A stretch of DNA of 64,000 nucleotides, taken from positions 157,157-221,156 of the forward strand of contig DPOR01000013.1 in NCBI GenBank assembly GCA_003538135.1, given 5' to 3'. Below are positions 49,872 to 58,079 of the stretch, piece after piece (position 1 is the stretch's first letter; each line of letters opens with the position of its first letter). The notes under the pieces were generated by a model. That model ran no database searches. It worked only from the letters and a program-made list of their open reading frames with translations, and was not told the DNA's origin. The stretch comes from Oscillospiraceae bacterium (lineage in GTDB: Bacteria > Bacillota > Clostridia > Oscillospirales > Acutalibacteraceae). The translations under genes were made by a program, and so were the position numbers.

Positions 49872-51044
49872 TTAGAAATAGCTGACCTTGACCCTCTTGC
49901 CCATCTCCTTGAGACAGGCACAGAGCTCCTTGACAAGGTTCATCTTTATATTGAAGTTTATGGGCAGATCGGGATTCTGATGAGCCGGGTTGACGGCTCT
50001 GCCGACATAGAAGTTGATGTCGGTAGCCTCCTCGAACAGCATTCGGCATATGAGAGAAGCGCCGTCGCGCTTGAAGCCCCATTCCTCATACAGCTCGTTT
50101 TTGCCCAGAGCGTCTTTGGCATATTCGATGACCTTGTTTATCGTTATGACGCCCTCTGTCACCAAATCGACTCCCTCGATCTCCGCTATGGGCGGAACGT
50201 CGCTCTGCTCAAAATTGAGGCTCGCCTTGAGCGGTTTGCCGAGATATTTTGCGGCGATTGAGGAGGTAGTGCCGCCGCAGATGATGTGCTTGCCCTCCTT
50301 AGAGAAGAACAGCGACATCATGCGGTCGCAGTCGTCGGGATTGCGCGGCGGGCCGAAGAGCAGATTCATCGGCTCGCGCTTGCGTATTTTGACTACGCAC
50401 GCCGTCGCGTCGTCTCCGGGATGACTGCCGTAGAGCTTGTTGCATTCGTCAATGAGCATGGTGGAGAGCGTTTTCGCCGTGTAGCCGACAGGCACGAGAG
50501 AGGACATGAAGTCCGCGATATCGTCGCGCTTCCAGCCGAAGTTGAAAGCCGTTCCGATTCCCGCGTGCGGGCAGCCGTCGCTCATCGCAACGAAAACATC
50601 ACCCTCCTGCAGCTTTATCTGCGACTTGAAAATGCTCTTTCCGCCGATGCTGAGCTCCGTCTCCGTATATTTGAACGGTTCGCAGTCGCGTATCATTATA
50701 ACGTGCGGATTGTCGTACTGTATTATCTCGGCAGTCTCGTTGTTTATGAGATGTATGATGGTGAAGGTCGAATAGGCGACTCCGCGCACCGAGCATATCG
50801 GCAGCGTTGCGGCTATGGTTGACACGCACTCCTCGAGCGGCAGACCCTCGGCCATCATGGTCGATATTATTTTTGAGGTGAGGGTGGAGAGAATGCTGGC
50901 TTTTACGCCGCTTCCGAGTCCGTCCGCGAGCACGATGACAGTTGAATTTTCGTCTTGTTCAATTATGTCAACGTGGTCGCCGCAGAGCTGTTCGCCCTCG
51001 TGGTTTATACTCTTCCAGCCTATCTCGGCGCAGAGGTTATTCAT
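49872..51044 (-). CDS. SpoIIE-type PP2C Ser/Thr phosphatase
   Basis: A 390-residue cytoplasmic phosphatase without the membrane domain of true SpoIIE. PP2C metal motifs are VIVLADGLGSGVKASI, FVAMSDGCPHAG and HPGDDATACVVKI, in residues ~10-220. A further C-terminal ~170 residues (GGTTSSIAAKYLGKPLKASL...) lack an obvious family and may be a sensory or partner-binding part. It overlaps the sensory hydrogenase gene by eight bases, so it is the probable output enzyme of H2/redox sensing. The target phosphoprotein is unknown; no anti-sigma pair is nearby. Confidence 0.9.
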   Translation of the reverse strand: MNNLCAEIGWKSINHEGEQLCGDHVDIIEQDENSTVIVLADGLGSGVKASILSTLTSKIISTMMAEGLPLEECVSTIAATLPICSVRGVAYSTFTIIHLINNETAEIIQYDNPHVIMIRDCEPFKYTETELSIGGKSIFKSQIKLQEGDVFVAMSDGCPHAGIGTAFNFGWKRDDIADFMSSLVPVGYTAKTLSTMLIDECNKLYGSHPGDDATACVVKIRKREPMNLLFGPPRNPDDCDRMMSLFFSKEGKHIICGGTTSSIAAKYLGKPLKASLNFEQSDVPPIAEIEGVDLVTEGVITINKVIEYAKDALGKNELYEEWGFKRDGASLICRMLFEEATDINFYVGRAVNPAHQNPDLPINFNIKMNLVKELCACLKEMGKRVKVSYF

Positions 51045-52710
51045 TGCTGATCGACTCCTTGAGCTTGGATAGCGCTATCTTGGTTTCCGCCGCAGTCTCG
51101 CCGAGCAGGGACGCAATCTCCTGAACGATGCGCATCTGCTTGTCAACGACCTTGTCGGCTATTTCGACTGTCTGGCGGCTGATGTTTTCTTTCTGCTCGC
51201 GCACCGTCTCCTCCTGCGTAACGTCGCGCATTATGCAGATGAGCAGGCGGTATTCCTTATCGTATATTATAGTTTCCTCAACATACTTGTCGTATTCGGC
51301 GAGGTACATGGGCTTGTCGTGTATATTTCTGCCCGTTTGAAGAACGGTGAGGAAATCCTGCGGGTCGAGCACGCGCACAACGCCGTCTCCGAGAATATCG
51401 GAGGGTGAGCGAAGATTCATGATTTTGAGCGCAGCTTTATTTATCTGCTGAACCTCAAGCTTTTCGTTGAGGAGAATAAGTCCGTTCGGAGTGTTGCGCA
51501 CGATGTTGTCCGAAAAGCTCTCGGCCTTGTCCTTGAGATAGGGCAGGCACATGGATATCTCGGCCTTGCCGTGATATATCGCGATAGCCTTTTCGCGGCA
51601 GGTGTTGTAGCCGCAGGAGCCGCAGTTGAGCTCGTCCGAGGGCTTTGTCTTGCCCATGCGGTGAAGAATCTCGGTTATTTCGGCCTCCGACGGGGGCTGA
51701 AGCTTGCGCTCAATGACGGTGAAGTTCTTCTGAAGCGCGTAGCTGTCGGGCTGCTCGACCTCAAAGTCTTTTTTGCCCGCGAACCGAGCTACCGCCATGT
51801 AGTCCTTGACGGGCGCGCGGTGGAATTTCTCCATTACCGGGCCGCCTATGCAGCTGCCGGAGCAGGCGGACATCTCGACAAAGCAGTTATGTATCTTGCC
51901 GTCCTCAATATCCTTGAGCGCGGCTATGCAGTTCTCAACGCCGTCTATCGCCATGTAGGTGTATTTCGGATTATCCTGTGCCATGGTCTTGAGTATGCCG
52001 CCGGTCGTCGGGAAAAAGCGCGCGCGGCTGTGCTCGTCGGAGTCCGTCTCGCGGTTAAGCTCAACGCCCGCCGATTTAAACCAGCTTGTCAGCTCGTCAA
52101 AAGTCAGAACCGCGTCAACTATGCCCTCGTAGTATTGCGCCTCATCCTTTTTGGCAACGCAGGGGCCGACAAAAACGGTCTTTGCGTTCGGATATCTGCG
52201 CTTTATGTCCTTGCAGTGAGCCTGCATGGGGGAGAGCACATTTGCGAGATACGGCAGTTCCGCCGGAAAATATTTTTGAATGAGCAGGTTGACGGAGTGG
52301 CAGCAGGAGGAGATTATGATATCTCTCGTGTCGCTGTCTACCATGTGCTCATATTCTGTCTTGACTATTGTTGCGCCGACGGCGGTCTCCTCGGCGTCGA
52401 AAAAGCCGAGCTTTTTTATCGCGTCGCGCATAGCGTTTATGCCCACGCCCTCATAGTTCGCTATAAAGGACGGGGCGAGGCTGACGATGACCGGGTCGCT
52501 GCCCTGAAGCAGGACTTTTACCTTCTCGGTCTCGTCAACTATCTGCTTTGCATCCTGCGGGCACACGACAAAGCACTGTCCGCAGAGGATACATTCGTTG
52601 CCGATAATATATGCCTGATTGCCCGAGAAGCGAATAGACTTCACCGGGCAATGGCGTATGCATTTATAACAGTTTTTGCAGTTGGATTTTTTAAGAGTCA
52701 GGCAGTCCAT
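51037..52710 (-). CDS. PAS-containing sensory [FeFe]-hydrogenase homologue (HydS-like)
   Basis: A 557-residue putative H2/redox sensor. N-terminal 2x[4Fe-4S] (CKNCYKCIRHCP, CILCGQCFVVCP) is followed by an H-cluster domain with variant motifs: L1 SSCCHSVNLL (His replaces the usual Pro), L2 FVGPCVAKKDEA and L3 EMSACSGSCIGGP. A further Fe-S motif NCGSCGYNTCREKA (~380-393), a PAS domain (~425-520, RNTPNGLILLNEKLEVQQIN) and a C-terminal helical region complete it. This matches sensory (group C/D) [FeFe] hydrogenases. Overlap with the downstream PP2C phosphatase suggests signal output by dephosphorylation. Confidence 0.9.
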   Translation of the reverse strand: MDCLTLKKSNCKNCYKCIRHCPVKSIRFSGNQAYIIGNECILCGQCFVVCPQDAKQIVDETEKVKVLLQGSDPVIVSLAPSFIANYEGVGINAMRDAIKKLGFFDAEETAVGATIVKTEYEHMVDSDTRDIIISSCCHSVNLLIQKYFPAELPYLANVLSPMQAHCKDIKRRYPNAKTVFVGPCVAKKDEAQYYEGIVDAVLTFDELTSWFKSAGVELNRETDSDEHSRARFFPTTGGILKTMAQDNPKYTYMAIDGVENCIAALKDIEDGKIHNCFVEMSACSGSCIGGPVMEKFHRAPVKDYMAVARFAGKKDFEVEQPDSYALQKNFTVIERKLQPPSEAEITEILHRMGKTKPSDELNCGSCGYNTCREKAIAIYHGKAEISMCLPYLKDKAESFSDNIVRNTPNGLILLNEKLEVQQINKAALKIMNLRSPSDILGDGVVRVLDPQDFLTVLQTGRNIHDKPMYLAEYDKYVEETIIYDKEYRLLICIMRDVTQEETVREQKENISRQTVEIADKVVDKQMRIVQEIASLLGETAAETKIALSKLKESISNE

Positions 52711-52714
52711 GCCG

Positions 52715-52975
52715 TCACACCCTCTCTTCCCTTATCCGTTTTAGTACCTTCTCCTCGAAGAAGCTGTTGAACCCCTCGGGCGTTATTCCGGTATATACAT
52801 CGTCGTCAACCGATATGGTCACGCCCTCTCGGTTGCACCTGCCGGTGCAGAAGCTGCCGGCAAGTGTAACATCGTTTTCGAGGTCATATTTTTTCAGAGC
52901 GTCCTCAAACAGCCCGACTAACTTTTCCGAGCCCTTGAGGTGGCAGGCGGAGCCTACGCAAATCTGGATAATCAT
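52715..52975 (-). CDS. Small [2Fe-2S] thioredoxin-like ferredoxin, second copy
   Basis: An 86-residue protein with the thioredoxin-fold NuoE/HydC-type cluster ligands C-x4-C (QICVGSACHLKG) and C-x3-C (GSFCTGRCNREG). It lacks the N-terminal helical part of NuoE. It is probably an electron carrier to the sensory hydrogenase encoded 4 bp downstream. The start is ATG 52975; the longer frame overlaps the upstream paralogue. The two copies share the layout but differ in sequence, indicating an old duplication. Confidence 0.88.
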   Translation of the reverse strand: MIIQICVGSACHLKGSEKLVGLFEDALKKYDLENDVTLAGSFCTGRCNREGVTISVDDDVYTGITPEGFNSFFEEKVLKRIREERV

Positions 52976-52980
52976 ATGCT

Positions 52981-53220
52981 TCAAACCTTTGCAAGAACGT
53001 TTTCGTTGAAGAAATCCCTGACCGTGTCGGGCTTCACGGAGAAGAAGCCGTCGTCTACCGTGACGCACACACCCTGCTGGCATTTGCCCATGCAGAAGGT
53101 GCCGGAGAGCTCAACCTTGTCGTTAAGGTCGTTCTCTTTGATAAGATACTGGAGCTGTTCGACAACCTGGCGCGAGCCCTTTATGTGGCAGGAGGAGCCG
53201 ATGCAAACGGTTATTTTCAT
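52981..53220 (-). CDS. Small [2Fe-2S] thioredoxin-like ferredoxin, first copy
   Basis: A 79-residue NuoE/HydC-like [2Fe-2S] protein with ligands C-x4-C (TVCIGSSCHIKG) and C-x3-C (GTFCMGKCQQGV). It is paralogous to the next gene. The start is ATG 53220 behind GAGGTG; the in-frame codon at 53238 overlaps the kinase gene. It likely passes electrons to or from the hydrogenase proteins of this operon. Confidence 0.88.
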   Translation of the reverse strand: MKITVCIGSSCHIKGSRQVVEQLQYLIKENDLNDKVELSGTFCMGKCQQGVCVTVDDGFFSVKPDTVRDFFNENVLAKV

Positions 53221-53234
53221 TTGTTTCACCTCTT

Positions 53235-53984
53235 TCACGAGTAGTCAACAACATCGATCCACGAGTGAAGGAATTCGCGCTCAGCAGCGTTGCCCTTTAC
53301 CGTCTGTGATGCGGCGACGATGGGCATCCATTTCTGGACATACTGTATTGCGGTATCGCTCTTCTCGCAGAAAAGATTCAGATACTTCTTCGCCGCGTCG
53401 ATATCCCCGTTGAGCCAGAAGAGGAGATAGGTGCGTGCGGCGTCGGCGGAGGCGTTGCCCTGGGTAGCGTGCGACCAGTCTATGATATAGGGCGTGCCGT
53501 CGTCGGTGATTATAACGTTCGAGGGGTTGAAGTCGCCGTGGCAGACCTTGTTGTGCTTGGGCATAGACTCAAGGCGGGTGTGCAGGTCATATCTGACCGT
53601 TGCGGAAAGGTCTGTCTGGCAGATTTTCCTGTTCATCTTATCCTTGAGCTTGTTAAGCAGGGGACAGGTCTTTGACTGTATCTCAAGCTGGATATCCACG
53701 AAGAGGTTGAGATATTCGTCCTTCTTCTCGGGATTCTCCTGCATCAGCTGTGCGAGCGTCTTGCCCTTGATATAGTCGGACACTATCGTCCATTTGCCGT
53801 CGATGACCGTAACCTCGAGGACCTTGGGAATGTTGAGCCCCGTCTCCTCGATACGCGCCTGGTTGAGCGCCTCGTTGAGCACGTCTGCCTTGGAATAACC
53901 CTCGTTAAAAACCTTGAGGCAGCGATCGCCGTCGCGGTAAACCGTCTTGTTGTTTCTTACTGCTATAATTCTGTCAAGATTCAT
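53235..53984 (-). CDS. APH/choline-kinase-like phosphotransferase
   Basis: A 249-residue protein-kinase-like fold. The N-lobe is short; VSDYIKGKTLAQLM is the hinge. The catalytic loop is VCHGDFNPSNVII (HxDxxxxN) and the metal motif YIIDWSHATQGN. Such enzymes phosphorylate aminoglycosides, choline, sugars or, in some cases, proteins. Position between adhE and the ferredoxins, in an operon with a PP2C phosphatase, raises the possibility that it is the opposing kinase; that is inference only. Confidence 0.85.
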   Translation of the reverse strand: MNLDRIIAVRNNKTVYRDGDRCLKVFNEGYSKADVLNEALNQARIEETGLNIPKVLEVTVIDGKWTIVSDYIKGKTLAQLMQENPEKKDEYLNLFVDIQLEIQSKTCPLLNKLKDKMNRKICQTDLSATVRYDLHTRLESMPKHNKVCHGDFNPSNVIITDDGTPYIIDWSHATQGNASADAARTYLLFWLNGDIDAAKKYLNLFCEKSDTAIQYVQKWMPIVAASQTVKGNAAEREFLHSWIDVVDYS

Positions 53985-53996
53985 TGTGAACCCTCC

Positions 53997-56711
53997 TTAT
54001 GCCTTGTTCTTGCCGTTTTCCGCTCTGCGGTAGGCCTGCTTGAAGTTGTGAGCGCTGTCGTCCTCGGCGATGTCCGCTTCGGTCGGCATGGGCTTCTCTT
54101 CAAAATGCTTCTTGCCGTAGTATGCGTTGAGGTACATCTGTTTTATCTCGCTCATGAGCGGGTATCTCGGGTTGGCGCCGGTGCACTGATCGTCGAATGC
54201 GTTCTCGGTCATCTCGTCGAGAGTTTCGAGGAAGTATTTCTCGTCAATGCCGTAGTCCTTTATGCTCTTCTTTATTCCGACGCGCTCCTTGAGCTCGTTT
54301 ATGGCCTTTATAAGTCTCTCAAGCTTCTCCTTGTCGTTCTTGCCGCCGAGTCCGAGGCTGTCGGCAACCTCTGCGTAGCGGGCAAGGGTGTGCGGGTGAT
54401 CGTACTGCGGGAAGGTGCCCATCTTTGCGGGAGCCTCGGCAGCGTTGAAGCGGAGAACCTCTTCGATCATCAGCGCGTTGGCAACGCCGTGGGGGAGGTG
54501 GTGATAAGCGCCGAGCTTATGCGCCATGGAGTGGCAGACACCGAGGAATGCGTTTGCGAATGCCATACCGGCCATCGTTGCGGCGTTAGCCATCTTCTCG
54601 CGGGCTTCGATATCGGTCTGACCGTTCTCATATGCTCTGGGCAGGTAGTCGAATATGACCTTGAGCGCCTGCTTTGCGAGTCCGTCGGTGTAGTCGGTCG
54701 CCATAACGGAGGCATAGGCCTCGAGCGCGTGGGTGACTGCGTCGATACCGGAGGCGGCGGTCAGTCCCTTGGGGGCGCTCATGTGGAAGTCGGTGTCAAC
54801 TATTGCCATGTTGGGCATGAGCTGATAGTCTGCGAGGGGATACTTAATGCCCGTTGTCTCGTCGGTGATAACGGCGAAGGGAGTTACCTCGCTGCCGGTA
54901 CCTGCCGAGGTCGGGATAGCGATGAAATACGCCTTTTCGCCCATCTTCGGGAAGGTGTAGACGCGCTTGCGGATATCCATGAAACGCATTGCCATATCCA
55001 TGAAGTCCGCCTCGGGATGCTCGTAGAGAACCCACATGATTTTTGCCGCGTCCATCGCGGAGCCGCCGCCCAGGGCGATTATCGTGTCGGGCTCGAAGGC
55101 TCTCATCTGCTCAACGCCCTTTTCGGCGCACTGGAGCGTCGGGTCGGGAGCAACGTCGCCGAAGGTCGCGTGTACTATGCCCATCTCGTCGAGCTTATCG
55201 GTTATCGGCTTGGTGTAGCCGTTTTTGTAAAGGAAGTTGTCGGTGACTATGAACGCTCTCTTCTTGCCCATGATGTTCTTGAGCTCATCGAGAGCGACGG
55301 GCAGGCAGCCCTTCTTGATATAGACCTTCTCAGGTGCTCTGAACCAAAGCATATTTTCTCTCCTCTCAGCCACGGTCTTGATGTTGATAAGATGCTTGAC
55401 GCCGACGTTCTCGCTGACGCTGTTGCCGCCCCATGAGCCGCAACCGAGGGTGAGGGAGGGAGCGAGCTTGAAGTTGTAGAGATCGCCGATGCCGCCCTGT
55501 GAGGAGGGGGTGTTGACGAGAATACGGCAGGTTTTCATGCGTGCCGCGAACTCGTCGAGCTTATCGTGCTCGGTTATTTCGTTGAGATATATCGAGGATG
55601 TGTGACCGTAGCCGCCGTCGGCAATGAGGCGCTCGGCCTTGCCGAATGCGTCCTGAATGTCCGCCGCCTTGTACATGGCAAGCACGGGGGAGAGCTTCTC
55701 GTGGGCGAACTCCTCGGAGAGCTCAACGCTCTCGACTTCGCCGATGAGTATCTTCGTGCCCTCGGGAACGGTCACTCCTGCGAGCTCCGCGATTTTGACC
55801 GCCGGCTGACCGACGATTTTTGCGTTGAGCGCACCGTTTATGATAATTGTCTTTCTGACCTTCTCCGTCTCGTCGGGATCGAGAAAGTAGCAGCCGCGGG
55901 CTGCAAACTCGGTTTTTACCGCGTCATAGACGTTCTGATGAACTATAACGGACTGCTCGGAGGCGCAGATCATGCCGTTATCGAAGGTCTTGGAGTGGAT
56001 TATCGAATTGACCGCGAGGACGATATCCGCCGTCTCGTCGATGATGGCGGGCGTGTTGCCTGCGCCGACGCCGACTGCGGGCTTGCCGGAGGAATATGCC
56101 GCCTTGACCATTCCGGGGCCGCCGGTGGCAAGGATTATATCCGCCTCTTTCATAACGAGGTTCGTCATCTCAAGGCTCGGGATGTCTATCCATTCTATAA
56201 TACCCTCGGGAGCGCCGGCCTTAACTGCCGCGTCGAGGATAACCTTTGCCGCGGCCGCGGTCGACTGCTTGGCGCGGGGATGGGGACTGATGATGATAGC
56301 GTTTCTCGTTTTGAGGGCAAGCAGGCACTTGAATATGGCGGTGGAGGTCGGGTTGGTCGTGGGGATGACCGCAGCGATAACGCCGACGGGCTCGGCTATT
56401 TTCTTTAAGCCGAAAGCCTTGTCCTCTTCGATTATACCACAGGTTTTTGTATTTTTGTAGGCATTATAAATATATTCTGCAGCGTAGTTGTTCTTTATGA
56501 CTTTGTCCTCAACTACGCCCATGCCGGTCTCCTCAACCGCCATTTTTGCAAGCGGTATTCTCGCCTTGTTTGCGGCGGAAGCGGCGGCAAGGAAGATTTT
56601 ATCTACCTGCTCCTGGGTGTAAGTCGAAAACTTCTTCTCCGCTTCCTTGAGCGAAGCGAGAGCTGATTCGAGTGTTTCAACGCTGTCGATGATTTTTCTT
56701 TCGTTGTTCAT
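53997..56711 (-). CDS. adhE: Bifunctional acetaldehyde-CoA/alcohol dehydrogenase AdhE
   Basis: A 904-residue fusion that reduces acetyl-CoA to acetaldehyde and then ethanol using NADH. The N-terminal aldehyde dehydrogenase half (~1-440) has GGPGMVKAAYSSGKPAVGVG and the catalytic Cys in DNGMICASEQSV. The C-terminal iron-dependent alcohol dehydrogenase half (~460-870) has ALGGGSAMDAAKIM, DAVTHALEAYASV and iron-site CHSMAHKLGAYHHLPHG. The full length suggests spirosome-forming AdhE. The start ATG follows GGGGGAT. It is 22 bp after rex and 12 bp before the kinase, so Rex control is expected. Confidence 0.97.
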   Translation of the reverse strand: MNNERKIIDSVETLESALASLKEAEKKFSTYTQEQVDKIFLAAASAANKARIPLAKMAVEETGMGVVEDKVIKNNYAAEYIYNAYKNTKTCGIIEEDKAFGLKKIAEPVGVIAAVIPTTNPTSTAIFKCLLALKTRNAIIISPHPRAKQSTAAAAKVILDAAVKAGAPEGIIEWIDIPSLEMTNLVMKEADIILATGGPGMVKAAYSSGKPAVGVGAGNTPAIIDETADIVLAVNSIIHSKTFDNGMICASEQSVIVHQNVYDAVKTEFAARGCYFLDPDETEKVRKTIIINGALNAKIVGQPAVKIAELAGVTVPEGTKILIGEVESVELSEEFAHEKLSPVLAMYKAADIQDAFGKAERLIADGGYGHTSSIYLNEITEHDKLDEFAARMKTCRILVNTPSSQGGIGDLYNFKLAPSLTLGCGSWGGNSVSENVGVKHLINIKTVAERRENMLWFRAPEKVYIKKGCLPVALDELKNIMGKKRAFIVTDNFLYKNGYTKPITDKLDEMGIVHATFGDVAPDPTLQCAEKGVEQMRAFEPDTIIALGGGSAMDAAKIMWVLYEHPEADFMDMAMRFMDIRKRVYTFPKMGEKAYFIAIPTSAGTGSEVTPFAVITDETTGIKYPLADYQLMPNMAIVDTDFHMSAPKGLTAASGIDAVTHALEAYASVMATDYTDGLAKQALKVIFDYLPRAYENGQTDIEAREKMANAATMAGMAFANAFLGVCHSMAHKLGAYHHLPHGVANALMIEEVLRFNAAEAPAKMGTFPQYDHPHTLARYAEVADSLGLGGKNDKEKLERLIKAINELKERVGIKKSIKDYGIDEKYFLETLDEMTENAFDDQCTGANPRYPLMSEIKQMYLNAYYGKKHFEEKPMPTEADIAEDDSAHNFKQAYRRAENGKNKA

Positions 56712-56733
56712 GATTTTATCCCCCTAAACGGTT

Positions 56734-57345
56734 TTACTGTTTTATCTGTGCTTTCAGGTGTGCGAGCGAGAGCGCCATGTTTTCGTATTGAACGGCTACG
56801 CCCTCCGGCGCCGTGAGTCTGCATGGAGCGAAGCTCATAACGGCTTTTATTCCGCTTTGGCAGAGCTTGTCGCAGACCTCCTGCGCCGCCTCTGCCGGAA
56901 CCGCGATAACTCCGATGCTGACATTGTTTTTCTTGCAGAAATCCGCAAGACCGTCAAGCGGCAATATCGGCTTTTCGCTTTCGCCGTTCGGCGGAACCTC
57001 CGTGTCAAACGCCGCGAGAATGTCAAGCCCGTAGTCGGAAAATCCGCCGTAGTCGAGCAGCGCTCTGCCGAGCTTTCCCGCGCCGACTATGACCGCCTTT
57101 CCGTTGCGGCTGTCTATGAGGCCGCCGAGGCATTTCTTGAGGTCGGATACGGTGTATCCTATCCTCGGCTTCCCCGAGCCGCATATCGCTCCGAGATCCT
57201 TGCGAACCTGAACCTCGCCGAAGCCCAGCTCCTTTGCTATTACGGTTGCCGAAACGGTTTCGGTGTCCTGCGGCAGGCTCTCGAGAAATCTGAGATAAAC
57301 AGGGATGCGCCCCAGAGCGGCTCTGGACACGTCCGTAGTTTTCAT
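56734..57345 (-). CDS. rex: Redox-sensing transcriptional repressor Rex
   Basis: A 203-residue Rex. The N-terminal winged helix (~1-75) has RAALGRIPVYLRFLESL and LGFGEVQVRKDLGAI. The Rossmann domain has VIVGAGKLGRALLDYGGF (GxGxxG) and DTEVPPNGE. It senses the NADH/NAD+ ratio and represses fermentative genes when NAD+ is high. It is the first gene of the adhE-hydrogenase operon. The start ATG has GGGAGG upstream. I found no full Rex operator (TTGTTAA-N4-TTAACAA) near it, but a different perfect palindrome lies upstream. Confidence 0.96.
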   Translation of the reverse strand: MKTTDVSRAALGRIPVYLRFLESLPQDTETVSATVIAKELGFGEVQVRKDLGAICGSGKPRIGYTVSDLKKCLGGLIDSRNGKAVIVGAGKLGRALLDYGGFSDYGLDILAAFDTEVPPNGESEKPILPLDGLADFCKKNNVSIGVIAVPAEAAQEVCDKLCQSGIKAVMSFAPCRLTAPEGVAVQYENMALSLAHLKAQIKQ

Positions 57346-57429
57346 GCTGCACCTCCCGAATAGTAGTAATATGACTTCTGACCGATACTATTCTATCGCA
57401 TAACGGAGCAAAAGGGAATTACGACTTTT

Positions 57430-57458
57430 GTATATCGATATTATTAATATCGATATAC
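57430..57458. promoter_or_regulatory. Perfect 29-bp palindrome upstream of rex
   Basis: GTATATCGATATTA-T-TAATATCGATATAC: a 14-bp perfect inverted repeat with a one-base centre, 85 bp before the rex start and just upstream of a weak TAGAAT -10 region (~57390). It has no T-run, so it is more likely an operator than a terminator. It does not match Rex, CIRCE or LexA consensus sequences. Confidence 0.7.
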
Positions 57459-57520
57459 CTTTACCTTTATTCGGCATAGTTTACAGATAGTAGGGAATAT
57501 TCTGTTTTTTTATGGTGTTT

Positions 57521-58066
57521 TTATTTTAAAACGAACTCTTTTTTGACGTTTCCGTCGAGATCCTTCCAGATAAATTTTTTGTTTTCGAGCGTCATGTAGC
57601 CGTGATGGCTGTTCTCTTTCGGTATTGAGATCGAGCCGGGGTTCATATAAATATAATTTTCATGCTCTGTGCACTCCGGAATATGGGTGTGTCCATGCAG
57701 AAGCACGTCTCCGCGTTTAAGCGGCGGGAGGTTGTTTTCGTTATATATATGTCCGTGCGTCGCGTATATTAAGCTGTCTCCGAGGTCTATTATCGCGTAG
57801 TCGGCAAGGACGGGGAACTTCAGCACCATCTGGTCAACCTCCGCCTCACAGTTGCCGCGCACGCAGAGTATATCATCCTTCATGGCATTGAGCATTTCAA
57901 TGACCTCTTTGGGCGCGTAGCCCTCCGGCAGGTCATTGCGCGGGCCGTGATAGAGCACGTCGCCGAGCAGAAGCAGGCGGTCGGCATTCTCTTTTTTATA
58001 TCTTTCAAGCATTCTGCGGCAGTAGTATGCGCTGCCGTGAATGTCGGAAGCGATGAACCATTTCAT
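57521..58066 (-). CDS. yfcE: YfcE-family phosphodiesterase
   Basis: A 181-residue calcineurin-like phosphodiesterase: FIASDIHGSAYYC (DxH), LLLGDVLYHGP (GD), CVRGNCEAEVD (GNC-E, the YfcE form of GNHD), YATHGHIYNE and LLHGHTHIPE (GHTH). It hydrolyses small phosphodiesters in vitro; the physiological role is unknown. The start ATG has AAGGAG upstream. It is co-directional, 13 bp after the LysR regulator. Confidence 0.93.
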   Translation of the reverse strand: MKWFIASDIHGSAYYCRRMLERYKKENADRLLLLGDVLYHGPRNDLPEGYAPKEVIEMLNAMKDDILCVRGNCEAEVDQMVLKFPVLADYAIIDLGDSLIYATHGHIYNENNLPPLKRGDVLLHGHTHIPECTEHENYIYMNPGSISIPKENSHHGYMTLENKKFIWKDLDGNVKKEFVLK

Positions 58067-58079
58067 AGCGCAGTCTCCT

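Noticed and set aside
53235..53984. The APH-like gene as an aminoglycoside resistance determinant
   Set aside because: The fold motif is shared by many kinases; tight placement inside a redox operon and absence of mobile elements argue against a resistance gene.
54048..55436. A 462-codon plus-strand frame opposite adhE
   Set aside because: Antisense to the AdhE alcohol dehydrogenase half; no domain and no start signal.
57430..57458. The palindrome upstream of rex as a transcription terminator for the YfcE gene
   Set aside because: It is AT-rich with no following T-run on the minus strand and lies ~60 bp past the stop; an operator fits better.
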